NCBI GenBank assembly: GCA_001579985.1
Contig: LRSR01006630.1
Span: 1 to 49,858 of the forward strand
Direction of reading: 5' to 3'
Origin: Hypsibius dujardini
Lineage: Eukaryota > Tardigrada > Eutardigrada > Parachela > Hypsibiidae
DNA: 49,858 nt
Positions 38,671 to 49,727 of the stretch are shown here, piece after piece. Each line of letters starts with the position of its first letter. The stretch's first letter is position 1. Position numbers and translations under genes: made by a program. The notes under the pieces were generated by a model. It was given only the letters and a program-made list of their open reading frames with translations, was not told the DNA's origin and searched no databases.

Positions 38671-39182
38671 TATCCAACAACAAAAATAAGCCGCCTTGAA
38701 GAAGAGTTCACCCGGACAGAAACAGCAAGATAAGTAAGAGGTAGTAGTAAAAAGAGCTGGTAAACGCAGAACATGCGTCACTTGCTGGCGGCACCTGCAG
38801 CGACTGAATTGAAAATGCTCCCACTGCAGTTAAAATAGAAACTCCTCAAAACAGCGACAGGGAAAAATACCGGACGAGCTTTATTTCACTATTAATGTTT
38901 TCGCCTAATCTGGAAAAGCTAAACAAGCAAGCCAGTATGAATGTTTCCAAATAAATTTACAGTGTGTCTCCTGAAAAATAAATCAATTTATACGTTATTT
39001 TAGGGTTTCATCAGCGAGATAGAAAACTTTTTGATTGCCCAAGCTAGTTCATTTCCATGTACAGTGTGAGATCGATGATGTCATTCGGAATAGCACACCC
39101 TTTTTCATCTGAGCCGTGCACCCATTCCGAACCACCCACATAAACATGGTTTCGGCAGTCTCCCACTAAATGTGGGCGATTT
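38671..39182. promoter_or_regulatory. Shared upstream region of ATF2-type (-) and LAP3 (+) genes
   Basis: A 512-bp gap between divergent start codons; both promoters should lie here. I see no TATA box that I would assign with confidence. Confidence 0.45.
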
Positions 39183-42100
39183 ATGTCTTGTCTTAGTAGT
39201 ACGGCTATGTTTATAAAAATGTCCCCTCTCTGCCGTGCATTTGCCTCTAGGCATCGGATTCCACGGTTGATAGTTGATAGGGTTACAAAGCGCTTCTTCG
39301 GTTCGACTATTTTGCCTGCAATCAGCAGCGTAAGTAATAATACTACCCAAAACTTTCCTTTTTGCGCTTGTGTCAATTATCATGATCGCGGGCAATGGAT
39401 TGATTGATTAAGATGCAAGTTCTTGACTTATTCGAGCATAAGTCGTCTCGTGATTGATTGCTTGATTTTTGTTTCTTGACGAAATGGGTTGCAGTTCCAT
39501 CAATCTAGCAATCAATCAATTCATCAATCAATCAAACTAGCAATCCATCAATCCATCAATCAATCAATCTAGCGATCCATCAATCCATCAATCAATCAAT
39601 CTAGCAATCAATCAATCCATCAATCAATCAATCTAGCAATCAATCAATCCATCAATCAATCCATCAATCAATCAATCTGCTTGCTCGATTACTTGATCAA
39701 ATTCTGCGGTATGCTTCTAAGTTCTAGCGTACTAGAAAGAATGCATTTCAGAAAGGCCTCGTATTGGGTGTATACGCTGCGCCGGACAAAACGGCGAAGG
39801 GCCTCCAAGGGGAAATTTCTTCTACGTCGCTCTTTCAACATTTCGACGCAAAATTCAACGGAATTTTAGGACGAACTCTGGTTGGGTTAGTGCAAACTGC
39901 AAAATATACTTGTTTATTTATTCGTAAATGTCTATTTAGTTTTGTCCTAGGTAACTTCGATTCATTTGCAGGACAGGATATTTTGATGGGAACTTCAAAA
40001 AGGGAAAAGTGCGGGTATTTCATGGACTGGACCAGGTATGGCTCATTCGCTCACGTCATTTTGCCGTACTACTATATCTTCTTTGTAGGAGTACGGAACT
40101 GTTATTGTGGTCAGCCTCGGTGTCAGAGGAGGCGTGGATGGAGACCTTGAAAAATGGGATTCGCAGAAGGAAAACGTGCGGGCTGCAGCCGGCGGTACGT
40201 TCAGGGTAATTTTTTCCGCCGATTGATTGCTTGATTGCTTGATTTTGTTGGGCTGAAACGGGATTTACTACTAGTATGAGTGAAGGGCTCTGGAATGGAA
40301 CTTTTTGAATCAACCAATCAACCACCCACAGCAATGAACTGAACCGAACCCAACCGTGCCAACCGAACCGTGCCAACCGAACCGTGCCAACACTACTATG
40401 AAGCATTCATACCTACTAGTACTATAGTCAAAGTCCTGAGATTCGAACGGTCACGTGCATTTCTTTCTATCGAACCGTTTACTCGGAGCCGGCCATTGCT
40501 AGTTTGGAGTTTGAGACAATAAAGTAGAAACGACAGTGTGACGTCGTTCGAATCTCAGGACTTTGACTGGACCTACTCATACCATAAGTGACAACTGTCG
40601 TGCAGTCAGTACGACCAATTGCACTACTATCAACGCACGGGATGGTCGATTACGATTCCTGTAGCTTTTCTATGTGTATTTCCAATTGCATCTGATAGCA
40701 GTACACGAAACATACTAGTAAACTTCGAAGTTCAAACTGAACATTAGGGACGCCTGCTTTTGGAAAAGTCTAGAGCTAGAATCAAAAGGTCATACTTCCA
40801 ATCTACCAAAGGTATGGCGAGTTTCAGCCTAAAATCCACGTTGTCCGAGTCCAAATCGTTCAAAAGTGGGACAAGAGATCTGTTACACTTACGCTTACGC
40901 TTACACTTGGTGATTTTAGGACCAATTCGATTATCCCGTTAGACATGGCTGCACGATTGGCGTTACTTTGGAATGTCCTTACTTTGAGTCGCTGTTTTCG
41001 TTTTCAGCTGCTGCAATCGCTCTCCGTGACCTGTATGTGACTGAGGCAGATGTCGACACACTTGGGGACGCTGAATGTAGGTATTTCTCAACAGATAAGT
41101 TGGTTTGAGTTATTGTGCAATCTCCATGAATTGTCTTCTTCAGCTGCTGCCGAAGGGAGTATCCTCAGACTATTCTCGTACGACGAGTTAAAGCACAAGG
41201 ATAAGAGGAAGCGATCTCTGCGACTGCATCCTTTGGTTGGCGAAGGCCATTCCTCCAAGACGAGCTCAAATGACCGGTGGTCCCGAGGTGTCACTCTTGC
41301 AGAAGGCCAAAACTACGCGCGATCGCTCATGGAAACTCCTGCTAATTTGAAGGTCCCCAAGGTACTTGCCGATCGCATTGCCAGTGATCTTGCGGGTGCA
41401 CCAGGACTAAGTGTGACCATTAGAGACGAGAAATGGGTGGAGGAGAAGGGAATGGGAGCTTTCCGAGCTGTGAGCCAAGGGTCGGATGAACCGCTCCGGC
41501 TGGTGGAGATTTCTTATACCGGCAGGCCAGATAGCAAGGACGTTGATGTCGCGGTCGTGGGAAAAGGAATTACCTTTGATACGTGAGTTCTATGAATTGT
41601 CGTTGTACTAGTACATGCACGTGCCTGCCTGTCCGCATATTTATCTAGCTCATAGTGTGCATACTTCTCTGGTATGCGTTAAGGGTTCGCCCGTTGATCG
41701 TCCATCCTTCAGTCTGTTCCATTTCAACCTTTTCATAGGTGACTGACAGTCACTTCGTGTTCTTGTTTCAGAGGCGGGATTTCGATAAAACCTTCACTTC
41801 ATATGGATCTGATGCGGGGGGATATGGGGGGCGCTGCGTCGACTGCTGCATCTATCTGGACGGCTTCAAAGCTAGGCATACCCATCAACCTTATTGGTAT
41901 GATAGCCTCGGCCATTACCGTTTACGGGTGCTGTTCCATTCTCATTTGGCTTGCAGGAATCATTCCAATTGCTGAAAATATGCCGAGCGGCAAAGCTACT
42001 CGCCCGGGGGACGTCGTGCGAGCGATGAACGGAAAAACAATCCAGGTGGATAACACGGATGCTGAGGGTCGTCTCATCCTAGCCGACGCGCTGTGCTATG

Positions 42101-42603
42101 CACAAGAGTTCAAGCCCCGTCACGTAATCGATTTGGCGACACTAACCGGGGCTATAAGAGTGGCCTTGGGGAACGCGGCTGCGGGAGTGTTTTCCAATGA
42201 TGAGGAGATGTGGGCACTAATGAGTGATGTACGTGGCCAGCCGTCTAACCCATCCCCGTACACGTACCATTCTTGACAATTTCATCATTTTCAGGCTGGA
42301 GTACGGACTGGGGACCGTGTTTGGCGGATGCCGTTATTCCAGCATTATGCTGACGAGATGACGGACAGTTTGCTGGCTGACCTTAATAACGTCGGAAAGT
42401 ACGCCGGTGGAGGTTCGTGCACGGCAGCCGGATTTCTAGCTCAGTTCATCGACAAAGGGTGCAAATGGATGCACATGGATATTGCCGGAGTGAGCGAAAA
42501 CAAGAGCGAAGTACCGTATCTGGGGAATGGATTCAGTGGTCGCCCAACCCGCACTTTAGTTGAATTTTTCCGGCAACTATCTATGAAGCAGACGGGAAGC
42601 TAG
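39183..42603 (+). CDS. LAP3: Leucyl aminopeptidase (M17, LAP3 type)
   Basis: This two-metal M17 peptidase removes N-terminal residues, usually as a hexamer. Nine exons join in phase to 554 residues: 39183-39329, 39752-39885, 39972-40035, 40089-40194, 41008-41076, 41144-41582, 41772-41896, 41957-42228 and 42295-42603. The Arg-rich N-terminus (SPLCRAFASRHRIPR) looks like a mitochondrial presequence, as in vertebrate LAP3; in-frame ATGs at 39207 and 39219 are alternative starts. The body begins KGLVLGVYAAPDK. Metal and active-site motifs are complete: GKGITFDTGGISIK, MRGDMGGA and NTDAEGRLILADAL, the M17 signature. The C-terminal GDRVWRMPL and SGRPTRTLVEF are typical. A family C MITE lies in intron 4. 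The gene is convergent with the synergin gene. Confidence 0.96.
39505..39677. repeat. ATCA-based tandem array in LAP3 intron 1
   Basis: AATCAATC tetranucleotide tracts alternate with CTAGCAATC and CATCAATCC in a loose higher-order pattern of about 30-40 bp. The same ATCA/TGAT tetranucleotide is scattered through many introns in the window. Confidence 0.85.
40426..40568. mobile_element. MITE family C, 143 bp, in LAP3 intron 4
   Basis: A perfect 24-bp inverted repeat: the left end begins AGTCAAAGTCCTGAGATTCG and the right end reads its exact complement. There is no ORF. The inner part of the right arm contains CGTTCGAATCTC, which resembles a tRNA B box. Confidence 0.8.
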
Positions 42604-43121
42604 AATGTTTTTATTTGTTTCACAGAAATAATTGGCTAACGTCGTCATATTATGAGTACTCACGTTAGGTCCTGCTCGACTAGTAAAGCCTGATAAACCT
42701 TGGTGAACCGTTCGTCGAGACACATGTTTACGGTACTACAGTCAACGACAAGATTGACTACACTGGAGGGTCCGGGGTATGGGCAAAAGAGGCGGGGCAG
42801 GGGTGTTCAGGTGGTTGAGTATACTGGAGGGTCCGGGGTATAGGCAAAAGAGGCGGAGTAGGGGTGGTCAGGTGGTTGATTATTTGATTGTTTGAAACCA
42901 CCCTCTGCTCCGCCCCTTTTGCCCATACCCCGGACCCTCAAGTGTACTCAATCTTGTCGTTAATTGTATCTACTACTGTACTGCACTATAGGTTCATAAC
43001 ATGAAACAGTCGTATTATGGGTCAGTTTTTCCCCCCAGGTGCGATAGACTTCTCTAGACATCTACAGAAAGAAAACACCATATCAAAAAGAAAATCACTA
43101 CTAGTACGAAAGTTTGGGAAA
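42604..43121. other. Convergent region between LAP3 and synergin genes
   Basis: About half is a double family A MITE (42739-42966). The rest is presumably 3' untranslated sequence of both genes. Confidence 0.5.
42739..42966. mobile_element. MITE family A, two partial copies in tandem
   Basis: The left end CAGTCAACGACAAGATTG and right end CAATCTTGTCGTTAATTG are each next to TA. A second internal left arm begins near 42820 (TATACTGGAGGGTCCGGGGT), so one element has been partly duplicated or inserted into another. Confidence 0.85.
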
Positions 43122-46100
43122 TTAGTTTGGATAAGTCAGACGCGGCAGTTTAAGATCTACACAGTTGACAAAAAAATTAGCACAAGCGGTGTGGTAGAAT
43201 CGCCCTTCGTGCTCGAGTTTGCATCCGTCGGTGGAACTTCTTCGCGACCGGCTTTTAGCATCCACATCGAGCAAGCAAAGGCCGCAAACCGATGACAATG
43301 GCGGATTCTGCGCGCTCAGATCTGCCTTGGAGAAGTCCATTGATCCAGGCTGCAACTGTATAGCCAAATAATATCGATAGTTGATACGAAAAACGTATGA
43401 AGCGAAATCTGTATTTCGGCTCACCCTCCACTAGGTCGATAAATCGGCTCACTCATGGGTTTCTCTTTGAAGGCAGGTGCTTGATTGTTTGATTTTCTAT
43501 CATATATCCTAGTATACTATAGCACGTCTGGAAATCGAACAATCAAGCACACGCCATCAAAGAGAAGCCCATGAGTGAGCCGATTTATCGACCCAGTGGA
43601 GGGTGAGCCGAAATACACACTTCTCCTCATACTGGTCGAAGACCGAAAAATCAAGTGCTTAAGTAATACCTCAATTGCCGCCATGCTGAGAAATGTGGTA
43701 AAGTCAGTCCAAGCTTCCTCTGTCTGCTTTATTGCGTCCACAATGGTTTGATCGTCGATGAAGCCGCTAGATCTCGCTCCGATGTATACCCTACGAGCCA
43801 CACGGTAGACCTCAACGAGATCTGAAAAACCAAGTTAGCGGAATAAGTTACTTTGCGATTTGGTGTTTATCTATAAAAGAAATTACGCAGCCACAACTCA
43901 CTCTCGATGTGCTCGGTGGCTTTGGCGATAACCTTCATCAACATGGAAGAATCATCCACCGAATTAAACACCCCACAAGCCTCTTCCAGCAGTCCAGAGC
44001 AAGCAGCCAATGTCCTCGTCCAGACTTCAACATGTGACAGCTCTCCACTCTCCGCCGCGTCAGGTTCAATCACCTCAGCACCATTTAATCCGAAATTCAA
44101 ATTATCCAATACCAGACTAGGACCAGTAGCATCCAAAGAAATAAAATCGTCCACACTGGCCATGCCAAATTCAAGGCTCTGCACCGATACCTCGTCCCCA
44201 GATGCACCGGCACCTGAGTTGGGAGTTTCGACACCAACCATACCAGAAAATTGAGTTTGGATACTTTCCTTACGCGGGGGAGCTGGACGATGATCGAAAC
44301 TTAACATGTCCAGTTCTGATGTTTGGAGATTTTTAGAAGCGATCGATCGGTCAACGTTTGCTGTCTTCGTCTCAGGTTGATCGAGGTCACGAAGAGCCGC
44401 GTATGGGTCTGTGATAAATCTCTCCGCTAAGATTGGCTGTAAAGAGGGTACCGGCGCGGGAGCTAACGGCGCCTGCTGGAAAGAGTGTATCGTCGGAATG
44501 TTCGCAGAAACTGCATTGGGATTGGAATACCGGCCAATCATTTCCGGTCGAAAGACAAACGGAGCAGACGGCTTAAACGTTTCTGGAGATTCAGCGGCCT
44601 TGACGGTGATAGGCAGATCGGGCAGGCCGCGATCGCCCCAACCGAGTTGATCGGATGCACTGGACTGATCCGATTTCTTCTCATCCATTGGAATAACACC
44701 AGGGGCACTCGGTAGATGGGGAATATTCACACGTTCAGGTTTGACCGAAGATAAAATGGCGTCCGACTGCGACTGCTTGACGAACGTAGCTGCCTGCGCA
44801 TGAGTGGGAGCAGAAACAAACTCGGCAAAATCCTCATCATCGGTGTGATGGGATGAGGCGCTGATTTGCTGTTGCAAAACGGGATAACTTAGAGGAATAT
44901 CATGAAATGCTGCTCCAAGGTGCGTTTGTGGAGCAGGCCAGCTTTGCTGTGGGGGAATGACGGGAGGTAAAGTAACTGTTGGAGATGGAGTCGCAATGGA
45001 GAATTGTGGCTCCGGTGGAGTTGGGATTCGGCGAAGAACATCAATGGAGAGATGCTGCACGTCGAAGCTAGTCTGCAAAATGTACACGATTGTCAGGGAA
45101 TGAAAACGACAGCAAAATAGCGAAATCCCACAACCCACATACGTATAAAGTAGATGCAGTTCGTCGAGAGTTTGTCTGCCTATTGACCAACCTGTCCATG
45201 AGCATCACCTCTCTGAGGAATTCATACCTGAGCAAGCCCAACAAGTCCAAGGGCAGCACACAGTTCAGCTCGAGACAAGAAATCCTCACGTGAACGGCAA
45301 GTGGTAGTCCAGATGTGTTCCAGCGTACGGTTGGCCAAGCCAGACCGGGACAATACAGACAGAATCGGGGCTTTCCCAATAAAAGCCTGGTTTTTGAAAT
45401 GATTCATGACGCCCTTGTAAATGGGTGGTAAGGAATTGATGTCAGAGCACCAAACTGGAAGGTCAGACTGGCCCAGTGGTACAGTAGGAAACGCGGTATC
45501 TGAAAACAAAATAAAAAATTAAATAAATAATCCGGTAGGCCAATCCCCAAACAAAAGACCAGGAAAATCAGGTCCAAAATAATGGAACGCCGTCGCACCT
45601 GGTCCGCTCGGTGCTGGTGTCGTGAAAGCCGAGGTCAGATCAGATGAAAGACTACTCCAGTCAACGGCCGACTGGCTCGCATTGAAAAATGCAGATGGCT
45701 TGGTAGAAGCGGGCGGTTGCGGATTTTTTGCAGATAACGGAGCAAAGTTGAGCTTCGCTGGACTACCAGCTGAGGAAAGATCGGAAAATTTCGCCATGAG
45801 ATCAGATATATCTGCAAAATAAAGGAAAATCAAATTGCAACTTGTCCTGACAAGGATTAAACGACTGTAATAGAGCGTACCATGATTCCTTTGGGCTTGG
45901 CTGGACTGCACCGGCATCACTCCTCTAACACCAACGGCGGAATCAGACACCGGCTCACGCAGCCGCGCTGAGCTCTGCGGTGAAATGTCCAAAGAGCCGC
46001 TTCGGTCTCGCGGGAGATTCATAACGGGCGAGTCGTGAGGAGCTGAGAAAACCAATTGGACATATATCAAAATAATGTTGCAGTTGCCATCCACAAATTA

Positions 46101-47373
46101 GTAATCTAGACAGTCACGTACTGGAGGGGCGCGACTGCACTTCTCTGTGGTCCAGCGTGTTGATAAGAGGTTTCACCGGACCAGGAGCGCTACTGGGACC
46201 GAAATCAGCGATGATTTTCCCCATTAGATCATTCGGATTGACACTTTTGTTTTTGGAGGCCTCAAACGACTGGCGCATTTTTGCCTGTTGCCGCTGTTGA
46301 GCTAGACGTTTCCGTTCCTCCGGTGAATCAGTCGTCTGCTGAGGAAGAAAACTGGTTAACCATGAAGTGAGTATTCTCCTTCCCCCCTTTTCAGTGAACT
46401 ACAGTACACTACACAACACCACCGTCACCGGCAATAGCACACATGAAGACACCAAAACAATCGATCAATCTCTAGAGATCAGCTGGAGTAGAAATTGAGA
46501 AACTGGAAACTGTTACCGCTAATTCGAGCGACAAGCAAAAGCAGCTGTCCAAAAAACGTCGTACCTGCATTCGTTGAGCTGATGTGGGAGCAGGATATCT
46601 TGCGAGATTGCCAGATCCCATGTTCAGACCGGGCATGCCGGGTACTTGAGCAACCTTGAAAGTATATAAAAACGAATCATCAGACAAATTAACCACCTGT
46701 CACATGTGTCCTGCAGGTACAGTCATGAATTGATTGATTTGATCGCAAAGCATGTGCAAATTAACCACCTGTCACATGTGCCCTGCAGGTACAGTCATGA
46801 ATTGATTGATTTGATCGCAAAGCATGTGCAAATTAACCACCTGGTAGGGCCGGTATGCCGTCATGGGATCTTGCACTGGAACGGCGGAATACGACGGCAA
46901 TGGTATACCCTGAAAGCCGCCGAATTCCATTTGTGCAGAATTCGCATAAGCAGAAGGGAAATTTGCTGGTTGGGCTGGCGGATTGCCCATAAAAACGTTC
47001 GGCTGCAACGGCCTCGACGATCCCATTCCTTGAAACTGCACAGTTGGCTGATGCTCCTGTAAGCCTTGTCCTGACAATAAGCGACCACTCAGTAAAAATA
47101 ACCGCAAACAAACAAAACGAAGTTTTGAATTTCAAAATGACAAAGCCGAACCCAGTCAATCGATCAATCAAGGAACCACGATGATAGAAAGAGGTGTGTT
47201 AACTGAAGCACCGTCAAAGCATCAGGAAAACTGATGTCTTGATTGCATTTTTATTAAAATGTGAGTATAGACTAAGCTGAGAAGACGTTCGTTTCGTCCA
47301 TACCTGGAGCGTTTCCTCGCATGATACTGGACATACCAAATCCATTTGGATTGTTGCTCCCAGCTGGTCTCAT
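43122..47373 (-). CDS. SYNRG: Gamma-synergin (AP-1 gamma-binding, EH-domain protein)
   Basis: Synergin is a clathrin adaptor AP-1 accessory protein of the trans-Golgi network and endosomes. The first exon starts at 47373 (MRPAGSNNPNGFGMSS) and is followed by Pro/Gln/Met-rich exons (GFQGIPLPSYSAVPV, VAQVPGMPGLNMG). A charged helix (ERKRLAQQRQQAKMRQ) lies near 46300. The EH domain spans exons near 45500-45230, including NHFKNQAFIGKAPILSVLS and RAELCAALGLVGLAQ. A long exon (about 45075-43900) carries DEDFAEF, an acidic-phenylalanine gamma-ear motif, and DDFISLD. The C-terminal exons near 43800 and 43122-43365 encode an EEAWTDFTTFL helix and a Cys/His module (CGLCLLDVD, then RFYHTACANFFVNCV), which I recall from animal synergins. 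Exact exon borders in the middle are approximate. The last intron holds a hairpin MITE. Confidence 0.87.
43414..43613. mobile_element. MITE family E, about 200-bp hairpin
   Basis: Inverted arms of about 85 bases start TTTCGGCTCACCCTCCACT and are mirrored on the right; TA lies just outside both ends. Inside the arms ATAAATCGGCTCACTCATGG is repeated in inverse. It lies in the last intron of the synergin gene. Confidence 0.85.
46655..46840 (-). repeat. Synergin intron built of two 72-bp GT...AG units plus a 42-nt end
   Basis: On the minus strand the intron starts GTGGTTAATTTG after exon end CCCTACCAG. At exactly 72 and 144 bases further in, CAG|GTGGTTAATTTG recurs. Each 72-bp unit therefore begins GT and ends AG and resembles a complete small intron. 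The last part (42 nt) ends TATACTTTCAAG, the acceptor before VAQVPGMPG. The two units differ by a single base (GGGCACATG versus GGACACATG). Confidence 0.93.
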
Positions 47374-47966
47374 CCTCCTCTCACTTCTCAGTCGATCGTT
47401 ACACAGTAATAATGTTTTCAACTGTTAGTGTCATGATAATCATACTAAAATTCCGAGGAAATATGAAGAGCCTTCTTTGTTACAGCTAGGCCAGAAAAAA
47501 AAGTTCACAGAAGTCCACGTAAACATGCTGCGGAAAAAGAAAATCCAGAAAATCGATTTCACGATTTGCACTTATTAAACAATGTTCTAAATCAACCAAT
47601 CAACTGATACTGGAGCGACTGCTCTGGTTGTCTGCGCTTGGCGATCACGACTTACTTACTCATTACTTTCTGTGTTTAGTCGGTAGTGTTCTGTTGTTAA
47701 TTGTAACCGTTCGCTTAATACTCATATAGCTACAAAACGGGGCGTCAGCAACAGGGAACTTGCTTAACGATTCAACACAATTATAGCTGTATCATTGAGT
47801 GCGTCTCCTCGACACAAGATGGCGGATTTGTAGTCGCACGTAACCAAGCTATTTCGATCTTAATTTTCCAGCATTGTTTGCGTTTTGTTCATTTTTTGTA
47901 TTGTATTTTACGTGAACTGCTCCCCGTCTCCCAGATCAGGCTATCTTTTACTGTACTTTTGCAACA
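47374..47966. promoter_or_regulatory. Shared upstream region of synergin (-) and Cys-module gene (+)
   Basis: A 593-bp AT-rich gap lies between divergent start codons. It contains ATCA repeats. No other feature is visible. Confidence 0.45.
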
Positions 47967-49609
47967 ATGGAGGAGATGGATGCGAATGGGAATCGGAAAT
48001 GCTGCCAGAAATGTTGCCTCGACACATTTCCCCAGGAACTGATTCGAAAGACACACGACCAAATGGCGAGATTGGGTTTGCAGGACAAAAATATGTTTCT
48101 GCTTGGCAAAATCTCATCGGCCGTTGATCTTCTCAATCCATCTACAGAACTCGTTGGCGCAGGTGAGATTCTTTCCCGACTATCCTCATCCCATACTTCA
48201 TTTCCTAATGAAGTAGAATTTTGTAGTGCAGTTGACGCTTCTTTATTCAGTTAGACTCGATGGGGCTTGATTGATGAATTGATTGTTTGTTGAACCGAAC
48301 GTCGATCCAATGATTGTCTTGTTTTATTGGCTTGTTGATCCTTCCATTTATTGATTGCTTGATTGCTTGATTACTTACGCTGAAGCTGCTGTTTTCGACG
48401 GTTGCTTTGGTCCTGTTGGGATATTTGAAAACTATGCACTACGCACTAGAGTCTACAGTAGTATTCTTTTCGGATTTTTTTGTTTCCCTTGCAGCGAGTA
48501 AAGGAACCCCGTCGTATTACGACTTTGACCGGCATCACAACCTCTGCCGGGTGGCGTTCGAGACCGTCTTCGGGATCACGGCCGGCCACATGCGTGTTCT
48601 GAAACGGCACCTGCTCAAGAACGGCGTCGACGCAGACATACCGAACTCGCGTGGGCAGAAAAAGCGAGAAAAACGCCGCCATCCGGAACCGATCCCGATG
48701 CCAGTCAACATCGACCCGCACAAGGAGCTGGAGGTGGTGCGAGCGGCCATGAAGCAGCGCTGTTGCGAAGTCGGATGTCTGGCAAACTTCCCCGAAAACA
48801 TGATGGTCAAGACGAGGATTGAAATGGCAAATTTGACGGAACGAGAGCGGGAGCTGTTCCTGTTCGGAAAGATATCCTCCTCGGTGTCGCTGCTCCCCGG
48901 AACTTCGGAATTCTCTGGTACGTTAGACTTGATGGCGCATCAAGATCTTCTTTTGCTGTGAGGCTATGGTCGTCCATTTAGGGCGATTTAGAAACCTTTT
49001 ACGTGTACATTTTTGTCTGGTGCCGCTGTGTCATACTGCAAAAATGTGTTAATGGTTTCTGTGCAGGTGGCGTTCGGACGGTCTACCTTGTCGACAAGGA
49101 GTATTCCTCATGTGCGAATGCCTTTCAATTCATCTACGATATCTCTGATGATTTCCTCAAACGCCTGCGTTTCTCCCTCTTCGAGAACGGCATGGATCTT
49201 TCCTCGAACCAGAGCGATGAAGCGCACTGGAAAAAGAAGAATATCCCCACGGAGGAGGAGGAAAAGACACTGGTGGAAAACGCTCTTATTAAAGGATGTT
49301 GCCGAAGAGAATGCTGCCGAAAAATTGGCATCCCCTTGCTGCTACAGAGTCGCGCGACGATGCGCCGGCTAACCGCCGATGAGAGACACATGTTCATCTT
49401 GGGCAAGATCTCCTCGTCTGTTGCTTCCGTGCGCCCGGCGATTGTTGCATCCGGTTAGTATTATTTTTATATATACTAGTAGTGGTACTTACCGGTACAA
49501 ACAATCACTTTCTACTACCAAACAGATGCGGAAGATACTGTAGTCTGTAATATAGTAGAGAGTATTGATAAATATGAGCACGAGTTAAAGTTGCAATGGA
49601 TTACACTTT
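47967..49609 (+). CDS. Unrecognised protein with repeated Cys-rich modules (partial)
   Basis: Four exons join in frame, all with phase-1 borders: 47967-48162, 48495-48917, 49067-49453 and 49526-49609, about 363 residues in the window. The fourth is less certain and ends at GTAAGT, so the gene probably continues. A 42-residue module occurs three times: CCxxxC, then a helix with (K/Q)(T/S)(H/R)xxM, then (M/L)F(L/I)xGKISS(A/S)V. A second block of about 40 residues occurs twice, before modules 2 and 3: Y..D, C.(V/N)AF, ending L..NG.D (CRVAFETVFGITAGHMRVLK; CANAFQFIYDISDDFLKRLR). Exons 2 and 3 (423 and 387 nt) each hold one block plus one module. From memory similar Cys-rich blocks precede DUF7869-like regions in invertebrate proteins, some transposon-derived; that link is unproven. 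No signal peptide or membrane segment is seen. Confidence 0.75.
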
Positions 49610-49631
49610 GTAAGTACACTTTGTACTAGTA

Positions 49632-49727
49632 CCAGGCAAACGCTATGGGTTGAATCGGTGGGGTGGCGCCCTCCACCACCCCACCGATTCAACTCATGTA
49701 CCGATTCAACCCATAGCGTTTGCCTGG
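49632..49727. mobile_element. MITE family F, 96 bp
   Basis: Perfect 28-bp inverted termini begin CCAGGCAAACGCTATGGGTT and are mirrored at the right end, with TA flanking both sides. A second inner palindrome (GGTGGGGTGG / CCACCACCCCACC) lies between. It lies just after the last visible exon of the Cys-module gene. Confidence 0.8.

Noticed and set aside
39480-39680. CRISPR-like array of ATCA repeats
   Set aside because: The repeats are simple tetranucleotide tracts without constant-length spacers, and the genome is eukaryotic.
40426-40568. tRNA gene suggested by GTTCGAATC
   Set aside because: No acceptor stem, D-arm or anticodon arm at the right distance; the motif is part of an inverted-repeat end.
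43907-44715. Plus-strand ORFs opposite the long synergin exon
   Set aside because: The minus-strand exon carries recognisable synergin motifs; the plus-strand frames are antisense shadows.
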